DNA of 64,000 nucleotides from Dichetophora obliterata (Eukaryota; Arthropoda; Insecta; Diptera; Sciomyzidae), in the NCBI GenBank assembly GCA_963920525.1, contig OY986437.1, forward strand, positions 93,334,213 to 93,398,212, written 5' to 3'. A program made the translations under genes and the position numbers. Position 1 is the first letter of the stretch; every line of letters begins with the position of its first letter. The notes beneath the pieces are model-generated. The model saw nothing but the letters and a program-made list of their open reading frames with translations, was not told where the DNA came from and searched no databases. Below, piece by piece: positions 56,796 to 64,000 of this stretch.

Positions 56796-57998
56796 TCAAC
56801 GTCGGTACTGCAGGTAATCTATAATTTTATGTTTGATTGATTCCATGGATTTCACTTAAGGATATAACATCAGATACAAAATTAAAATCACCGCAACCGC
56901 TTCTAAGAGGTTCATTTTGCAAATAATTAGTTCTACAAAAGTTCATGTGGAGTAACTCAAAAGATCTTCTAGGACGAAGAGGAATATTAAAATATACTTT
57001 ACTCAATAAATATGGACTGTTGACATATCCATGTAAAAGTTTTGTAATCCAACAAGCATTTATTTAAGATGGTAAGTGAAAATCAGTATTACAATAAAGA
57101 TAGCTTAAGCAAAACAAAAGAAATTGTTTCAGCACTGATTCAATGTCGTCTATGTAACAACCGTATCGTGGGCACCAAACAACTGAAGCTTATTCTAATA
57201 TAGGCCGCACTAGGGAAGTGAATAAGGTTTTCGTTATGAATGGATCATTAAACTCTTTTGCCCAACGTTTAATAAATCCTAAAGTACTATTTGCTCTATT
57301 TATTATTTTATTTACATGAATATTAAGGCGTAGTTTAGGATCCATTGTAACTCCAAGATCATTGAAAATATCTAAGGACTCCAATGGATAACCACAAATT
57401 TTGAAGGTACATTTAATTGGTGGTTTGCGTGAGAAAGACATATGCTTGCATTTCTTCATGTTGAGGTTCATACGGTTCGTTTTGCACCAGTTATGAAGAT
57501 GATCAATGTCGGCTTGCAAAAATACAGCGTCATTATCATTTTTAAAAGAAAGGAAGAGTTTGACGTCTTCAGCAAGCATTAAGATGCTAGAATGCATTAT
57601 GACAGATGGCAAATCGTTTATAAGAAGTAGAAACAGAAGGGGCCCAAGATGACTTCCTTGAGGTACTATTGAAGAAACAGGAAACTCGTGTGATTTCTTG
57701 AGCTTAAAAAAACAGATTGTGTTCTATTGCTTAAGTAAGATTCAATCCACTTTACCAACGGTATAGGAAATCCAACAAGATTTAATTTTAAGATCAATAG
57801 TTCGTGATTTACAACGTCAAAAGCTTTGCTAAAATCTGTGTAAATAACATCAGTCTGCATGCCTTTTCCAAAATTTTCCATAGTTTTTGATGCAAATTCA
57901 AGAAGGTTAGTAACAGTGGATTTTCTAGAAAGATATCCATGTTGGGAAGGAGATATTAAAGATTTAACGCTATGCGATAGTCGTTTTAATTCCTTTTA
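56796..57998 (-). pseudogene. LINE RT, copy 2, with a damaged catalytic motif
   Basis: Motifs on the minus strand: SLISPSQHGYLSRKSTVTNLL (absent from copy 1), YTDFSKAFDVVNHELLILKL, then a frameshift after the SNRTQS segment at about 57710 (extra A in an A run). The usual FADDVKL reads LAEDVKL (about 57563-57580), so the first Asp of the catalytic pair is Glu. A stop follows RPILE at 57190. The rest to 56796 matches copy 1 with a deletion and more stops. Inactive. Confidence 0.9.
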
Positions 57999-58339
57999 GA
58001 GCGCAGCACTGCATTTATATGTTTATCTCACTTCTAGCCTTCCTCAAGGCTCATCTTTTTTTTTTGCGCTGTGCTAGCAGAGCAAAAAATATAGTAGTAG
58101 AGGGCAACATGGATTGTATTATAACTATCGCAACACAAACTCACAAACGCTTAAGCAATGCTTGGCAGCTGGGTTGATTTCTTAAATAACTTAACTCTTT
58201 AATGATATATATCTATTATAAAAATTTCGAAAGCAAAACTCCCCTTAAAAGTGCAGTAGAACAAATATGATATTGCAAAATCTTTTTCATAAAAATCGGT
58301 CCGATACATTAAGAGGATAATGTTCAATTCAATTTTATA
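57999..58339. other. No recognisable feature
   Basis: Anonymous DNA beyond the truncated 5' edge of the LINE. Confidence 0.4.
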
Positions 58340-59150
58340 CAATAGTAACAGTATGCCTCGGCAGACGTGGTCCTGCCACAGACCGCCTTTTTGCCATATA
58401 CGAGTTTTCGTGATAATTGAAAGAAAAACTTTATATATTCATTCTTAGTTTAGTTGCCAAAAGTAACTAGTTATATGACCTAAATTACCAAATTTTATTA
58501 GAATACAACTAATACCGTCCAAAATATATAGTTTTTATTGATTTGTGGGCTATAAAAGGTGTGGCAACTTTTTTTCCCTTAAACTATCTCGTACTTAAAA
58601 GAAATCAACTGCCAAAATTTCATCACTTTGATTAACAGTAGCTGAAAGAAGCCATACGAACTAAATTACCAAATTTGAGTCATATACGACCGAAACCACC
58701 TAAAATAGAGTATTTTCATTGGTTTATTCATTGAGTTTACATTGGTAAAATAGAGTATTTTCACTCAGCCAAAATTTTAGCTCAATCGGCACAGTAGGCA
58801 ATATTAATGATTTATCAAAAAATGAGCGTAGCCATAGTGCGAACATGCTTTTCTAATACAGTTGCCGAATATAACCATACGCAATAAATTACCAAATTTT
58901 AGTCCAAAACCACCTGTAATATAGTATTTTCATTTATTTGTGGGCGGTAAAAAGGCACGTATAAAATAATTCATAGTAAAGTTGCTGACAGTAGCCATAC
59001 AAACAAAATTACCAAATTTAAGTCGACCAAAACCGTCTGAAATATAGCATTTTTATTGATTTGGGGGCGGTAAACCATCTTCTTCCTTAAACAAATCGAC
59101 TGCCAAAATTTCAGCTCAATCGGTCCAGTAGTTTTGCTTTTTATATTATT
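58340..59150 (-). repeat. Relic of the Helitron-related repeat
   Basis: Four or five diverged repeats of TTTTATTGATTTGTGGGCGG, TAAA-GTGTGGCAA, TAAACTATCTCGTAC, TGCCAAAATTTCAGCTCAAT and GTAGC-ATAC-AACTAAATTACCAAATTT. The same words occur once or twice in the Helitron's 5' half (55680-56060). No TC or CTAG ends found. An opening block CTCGGCAGACGTGGTCCTGC is less AT-rich. Confidence 0.6.
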
Positions 59151-59519
59151 TTTTTTTATTACTCAATCTATTTATTATTATAATTTTTAAAAAGAATTAT
59201 ATTAGTTAAATTCTGTAGTTCCCAGGGAACTAGTGTCGAATGTAGATTACAAAAGTATAATGAGTTAGAAAAGTACACATGCTAAATTCTATAAATATAA
59301 CTTAAAAATAAATGACATTGAAGATTGATAAAATTGAAAAAAATACAACAAAAAAAAAGTTATATCTGAAATAATAATATAATAAACGAGTTCAAAATAA
59401 TAAATGAGTAAGAAAACAATAAATTACACGATCAAAAATGTTGGACTACTTTTTAATCCTTACTTTGGTTCAGAGCAATTTTTAATTCAAAAAGTACTAT
59501 ATTTTTTAATCTCAACATT

Positions 59520-60520
59520 AGTTTAATTTAGCTGGGTCTCAAACCCACGTTCCTGAAAAGAACCTTTACTACGCTCACATACGAGATTAGAACAAACAAG
59601 ATTAAGAAAATCCCCTTTTCTAATCTCCACTGTTTACAATAGTGTAAAAGGGATTAATTTTGACAGTTCGTTGCTTCGTTTTGTTTCATTTTAAGTTAGG
59701 GCTATGTTATGAAGGCGGTTGAGGGCGCGTCATGAATTGTGGTTGTATCAGTGTTAATTGGAACTTTGAGAGAGTGAGCAAGGAAATCAATTTTGACCAA
59801 ATCATGGGATCAAAGCAGGTTGCGTTGTGAAATTATTCACAACATTTGTGTTTTAGCATGAAAACATGTGACCGGGGATCACATGACCGCCACCATAACA
59901 CAGTTTTATTGACCTTCAATAAGTCAACTTTCTTTATTCCCACTTGCAATGTTGCAATTTTAAAGAAATTCCCAATATTTACAGAGCTGCAAATTTTTTT
60001 AGAAGATAAGCAATGGGATTAATTATTAAACTACTTCAGAATGAGGTTATGTCTTCTATGGCTAATCTAATAAAATTCAACAAGATTTAGGAGTAAGTCT
60101 TGTCGAGGGCCTGAACCACGTTTTAATCTCTGTATGTAAACGTGGTATTACTTGCATTCGTAATGATGCAAAAAAAGCGAAACTATGTTAACAACTGAGT
60201 TGTACGAGTGGATAAGGGATTAAACCAGTACATCAGATGACGTGTGTTCAAATCACGAACTGGTCAGAACATTTTTTTTTTTATTTTAATTTAGCTGGGT
60301 CTCGAACCCACGTTTCTGCTAGCTTGCTTACTTACTGAAAGCTTACTTGCATTCGTTATGATGCAAAATAAGCGTAACTTTCATAACAACTGAGATGGAC
60401 GAGAGGATAAGGTGTTGGACCAGCACAACAGAAAACTTGTGTTCAAAAGAAAATTTTTTTATTTTAAGTTGAGATTTTTTCCTTTTTTAAACTTTTTGCG
60501 GATTGAAAACTAATCCTTTT
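59520..60520. repeat. Cluster of tRNA-like (SINE-like) sequences
   Basis: Three kinds of signal. First, 60147-60265 and 60347-60450 are a diverged direct duplication beginning CTTGCATTCGT-ATGATGCAAA and containing a tRNA-like part: GTACGAGTGGATAAGG (A box) and GTGTGTTCAAATCACG (B box) in the first copy, GGACGAGAGGATAAGG and TTGTGTTCAAA in the second. Second, AGCTGGGTCTCGAACCCACG at 60292 and AGCTGGGTCTCAAACCCACG at 59528 are inverted B boxes followed by A-rich DNA on the minus strand. Third, GGGCCTGAACCACG at about 60108 may be another. None folds into a full canonical tRNA by eye. Confidence 0.5.
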
Positions 60521-60779
60521 TGTATTGAAAAATTTTTAACTTTTCCTTGGATTAAAAAGTAATCTTTTTTTGTTGGTATTGTCCAAAATTTTGACCAAAA
60601 TTTTTAACCGTGTAAGAAAACAGTTAAGAAAAAATTACAATCGGAATATTATAAATGTTATGTTTAATAATGCTTGCACATTGATATCATTATTTAATGC
60701 ATCATAATTGAGTTGAAGAAGCCATGATTTAATTTTTTTTTTTTTTAAAAGATCAAAGAACTGAACCTTTTACCTGAAA

Positions 60780-62050
60780 GGAAAGGGATAAATTTCACTT
60801 TGCACCAAAATGAAAAAATCGTTATGTCACTACTGTTTTCGTATAGATTTCGGCTCGCTGAACACGAAAATCGCAATAAATATTTTTTTCTATGGATAGG
60901 TTTTCGAGATATATATATTTGAGATTTTGACCCGATTTTTTTAGATATAGCTCCATACATTTCACCATATCTTCAGGTTTAATTGACCGATTTGGTTATA
61001 ATAAATTTCAAATTAAAGAAAAATAAATTAGTTTTTAATTTGATTTCTCAATTTTGCTACTATATAAATATACATTTACCATTTCTTTTATAAAATTGGA
61101 ACTAAATATTAACTATACAAAAAAAATTATTTTAAATAAAATTAAAAAACGGAAAAAATTAAAGTTTTGCTGCACAGAAAAAAATATGAGCATAAATATT
61201 ATTCTATTTTGTATACATATAAATCCAAACCAAAAATGTTTTAAAAGTTATACCATCAAATCTTATAAATTTTTGCAGACCATTTTTCTCCTTAGACCAA
61301 TCGAAACAAGTACATATATTTTTAAATTTCCCGATTTCGGTGAATTTTTTTCTTTCGAACCAGAATATTTTGATTAACACATGATATCCATTTGAAATTT
61401 TTAAATTATATTTGTTTTATTATTTTTATAATATTGAGTGGTATAAAATTTATAAATTATTTGGAATAAAAAAGTTTATACCACACAAATGTTATAAAAA
61501 AGATAAAATTTACCCTTAAATTTTTTACTGTGTACTTTTATTTTGCTGTCTCTAACTTTGTTATTCTTACATTAATTTTTTTCATCAGAAGCTCATTGTT
61601 TTCCTTAAAAAATCGTATTAATGCGTAAAATACTAAACTGTGCATATTTCAGTATTTTTTATTTTTGCTAATTTTTTTAAGGATTTTTTCACTGAAAAAA
61701 TTATTTCTTTTGTTTTATATTTCTTTCGACTGTGCGGAAACTATTCAACAGATTAGCAAATTGATGAATTAATTTAAATTTAATTTTTTTTTCTTTAATT
61801 AAAAATTTATTATAACCAAATCGGTCAATTAAAACTGAAGATATGGTAAAATGTATGGAGCTATATCTAAAAAAATCAGGTCAAAAAATCAAAAAAAAAA
61901 CATATGTATCCCGAAAGCCTATACATAGAAATATTTTTCATTGCGATTTCCGTGTTCAGCGGGCCGAAATCTATAAGAAAAAAATAGTGGCATACCGATC
62001 ACAAAAAGGGTGGCGCAAAGTGTTATTATCGATTAGGCGGAACAAACGTG
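60780..62050. mobile_element. Long-inverted-repeat element
   Basis: Arms of about 240 bp, 60780-61012 and 61795-62050, pair in inverted orientation: ATTTCGGCTCGCTGAACACG / ATTTCGGCCCGCTGAACACG, GAAATCGCAAT, TCTATG-ATAGG-TTTCG, TAGATATAGCTCCATACATTT and GACCGATTTGGTTATAATAA. The spacer of about 780 bp has a 107-codon frame (61054-61377) with no motif. Each arm also has an unrelated open frame. No transposase recognised. Confidence 0.8.
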
Positions 62051-62164
62051 AAAGGAAATTTTAATTGTTTATAACCGAGGCTAGTGTTATGCCTTAACCT
62101 GTTGTAGTTTTTTTGTTTCAATAATTCTTAAATGTAGTAAAGAACAAAGAAATCGGAAAGAACC

Positions 62165-62245
62165 ATGCCCAAAACCGTATTCGAACCGTAGACCTCTGAG
62201 TTAACAGTCTAGCGCACTCTTCACTAGAAGTCAAAGGCCGATTGA
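62165..62245 (-). repeat. tRNA-Asn-like sequence, probably a pseudogene or SINE head
   Basis: On the minus strand TGACTTCTAGTGAAGAG (A-box position), AGACTGTTAACTCAGAG (Asn-like GTT anticodon loop) and CTACGGTTCGAATACGG (B box) occur with tRNA spacing. The acceptor stem does not pair by eye, so it is not called a functional tRNA. Confidence 0.5.
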
Positions 62246-62301
62246 TTTTAATTCAGTTAAAAATGATTGCTTATCCTAGATGGGTATAATGCTTTGAATT
62301 A

Positions 62302-62570
62302 TTAGTGCATTAAGAAATATCATTACCACTAACCACCAAGTGGTAATGCAAAATAATTTTCCATTACCACTACCACCTAGTGGTAATGCAAAATAAATTT
62401 CCATTACCATTAGTGTGTAATGCTAATGGCAAAAAAATTTGCATTACCTCTAAATTTTTAATGGTATGGATATTTTAATGATAATGCAAAAAAATTTACA
62501 TTACCACTAAATTTTTAATGGTAATTACCGTTATAATGGAAGAAATTGAAATAACCACTAAAATTTCAAA
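62302..62570 (-). repeat. Palindromic TGGTAATGCAAA repeat, copy 2
   Basis: Inverted relative to 47540-47775, with the same terminal word (ATTAGTGCATTAA) and the same order of internal palindromic words. Confidence 0.75.
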
Positions 62571-62819
62571 AAATTTCTACCAGTACAAAATTTTGTAAGT
62601 GTAAAATACTGTAAGTGACGTGGTTTCTTTTTAATTAAAAATTTGCTGATTAAGAAAACTCATTGAAAGGGTAACTAAAATATAGAATATATAACGATAA
62701 TGAAAAAATTATTGTCTGAGGAAGCAACTGTGAAATCAAAAACAAATTTTGATAGCACATTTATTACCATTATTTACTACTAGCATATTCAAATTCGTGT
62801 CACTAAGTTCTTGTATTCG

Positions 62820-62920
62820 GAAATTTTTTGCATTAACATTAAAATTTTCCATTACCATTAAAAATTTAGTGGTAATGCAAATTTTTTTTCCATTACCCTT
62901 ACATGCTAAGTTTATTGTAT
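62820..62920 (+). repeat. Palindromic TGGTAATGCAAA repeat, partial copy
   Basis: TTTGCATTAACATTAAAATT, CCATTACCATTAAAAATTTA and GTGGTAATGCAAATTTTTTT match the start of copy 1 (47563-47640) in the same orientation; the copy ends near TTACATGCTAA. Confidence 0.7.
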
Positions 62921-63000
62921 GAAAACCAATGTTTGAGTAAATAAAGATCACGATTACTATCGACATTTGGGCCAAAAACAGTATCACATTCATATATACA

Positions 63001-63280
63001 TTAGGGCGTGTCGAAAAACTAAGATCGTATTCTAAGAGGTCTCAAAAGTTGCATAGGGTGGTCAAGATTTCCCAAAAAAAATTAAAAAAAATAAGGATGT
63101 CTCCCTCTCCTGCAAGGACAAAGTTGTCTTTTTAAGAAAACTGTACAAAATCACGATCTCAAAATGCTTTGATTTTTGTAAAAAAAAACTACATGTCATA
63201 AAGTAAAAGTAAATAAAGATTTTAACTAACAATATCCTGCCAAAAATTATGCCACTCTCGATATTTACCCACAAGGTGCT
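63001..63280. repeat. Interspersed repeat, copy 2
   Basis: Direct repeat of 26186-26560, starting TTAGGGCGTGTCGAAAAACT. It ends near the ATTTACCCACAAG segment. No coding capacity. Confidence 0.7.
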
Positions 63281-63513
63281 GTGTGAAGAATATTCGAATC
63301 TAAAGGTACACTCAAGGTAGCACAGAACTTTTGATTGCTATCTGACCGTCTAAATTTTTGCGACATTGATTATAGTGTTGGCGTTTTCCTTTAGTTAGGC
63401 GAATTAATAATATGCATATTTTTTGCATATGCATTTTCTTGTTTTTGAGAAATGTATGCTTGAATGCAATTTTTTAACTTTTTCAAAAAAATTAATATAA
63501 ATTTTTATATCTC

Positions 63514-63998
63514 GGGCAAAAGTAGTGGTACCGAAGATAATTTCCTTGACTTAGATTTTTCAAAATCAATACCCTGTCCAAGAGTATCAATTTACAACAC
63601 CAGGTTAAGACCACAATTTTTTTTCTTATATTAATTTAAAAAAAAAATTACTTCCTTATGAATTTTATTATTTCGTAAAGCACCTCAAATCAGCATTCAC
63701 AAAAATGCTATGCTAAATTTTGAGTTATTGAGTTTGCCATTCGATGGGTCTCAATTGTCTTAACAATTGTTGTTAAGAAGTGTTTTAGTGAAATAATAAC
63801 CATAAAGGAGATATGAACAAAATAGTTACATTTCATGCTTGAAGAAATTTTTTTAATATCAAAATAGGAAAAAATATCGTGGCCTTTTCCTAATGTTTTA
63901 AAATAGATATTTTTAGACAGGGTTTTGTTCAAGAATATTTACAGAATCCTAATTGAGAAAATTATTTTCGGTACCACTTCTGGTGCCCGAGATATAGC
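63514..63998. repeat. Inverted repeat at the window end
   Basis: ATATCTCGGGCAAAAGTAGT with GGTACCGAAGATAATTT (63514-63552) pairs with the inverted form ATATCTCGGGCACCAGAAGT with GGTACCGAAAATAATTT (63955-63998). The 400-base interior is AT-rich without a gene. Its outer boundary may lie beyond the window. Confidence 0.7.
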
Positions 63999-64000
63999 AC

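Larger units (their letters stand above)
54570..57998 (-). mobile_element. CR1/jockey-group LINE, copy 2, split by a Helitron
   Basis: Same family as 5226-7217, inverted. It extends further 5' than copy 1 by about 25 codons and ends in an A-rich tail of TAAATAAA type (54570-54590 on the minus strand). The 3' UTR contains the Helitron at 54625-56114, plus a small tandem duplication of TTTAAAATTATAAAAT beside it (56115-56148). Excluding the Helitron it is about 1.9 kb. Confidence 0.9.

Noticed and set aside
61054..61377. 107-codon frame in the long-inverted-repeat spacer
   Set aside because: K/I/N/F-rich low-complexity product with no conserved motif; typical of AT-rich chance frames.

Overview
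The window looks like a transposon-dense, strongly AT-rich stretch of a higher fly (Diptera) genome. The inference rests on the mobile elements: irritans- and mellifera-type mariners, a rosa-like DD41D element of a kind first described in Ceratitis, an I-type LINE with RNase H, RTE and CR1/jockey-group LINEs, a Helitron and many foldback MITEs. A short GT-AG intron of fly-like size also fits. A tephritid fruit fly is my best guess, but no host gene confirms it. I see no convincing host protein-coding gene, no rRNA and no canonical tRNA. Almost every long open frame belongs to a mobile element, and the rest of the frames look like chance openings in AT-rich DNA.

Layout. Positions 1-7.2 kb hold a MITE, an irritans mariner split by a 723-bp hAT-like insertion with an exact 8-bp target duplication, an internally deleted rosa-like element with perfect 28-bp ends, and a 5'-truncated LINE with a long intact reverse-transcriptase frame. 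From 7.2 to 13 kb is mostly anonymous DNA with a TAA-flanked Harbinger-type MITE and a tRNA-like SINE head. From 13.2 to 20.8 kb is a nest: inverted arms of about 700 bp enclose a 4.75-kb TAA-flanked Harbinger-type element, which encloses a 962-bp TTA-flanked element with a two-exon zinc-finger frame, an RTE LINE fragment and a SINE. A nearly full-length mariner follows at 20.8-22.1 kb.

From 22 to 26 kb I see only anonymous DNA. From 26 to 34 kb come foldback repeats, a LINE with ORF1 and part of the RT, and an I-type LINE carrying endonuclease, RT and RNase H remnants. From 34 to 45.6 kb come SINEs, hairpin MITEs, a LINE ORF1 remnant, and an irritans mariner 5' end split by an 871-bp hAT-like element with an exact 8-bp duplication. 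From 46 to 50.2 kb lie a decayed CR1-like RT, a mariner tail and a second mellifera-type mariner. From 54.5 to 58 kb is the second copy of the 5.2-kb LINE, split by a 1,490-bp Helitron whose empty site is preserved in the first copy. The last 6 kb carry tRNA-like sequences, a long inverted repeat and palindromic repeats.

The sequence records serial insertion. Five insertions are dated relative to their hosts by target-site duplications or an empty site. No element here looks fully autonomous: each recognised transposase or RT carries a stop, frameshift, deletion or truncation. The least familiar item is the 962-bp element whose only visible gene is a small spliced C2H2 zinc-finger protein with no recognisable transposase.
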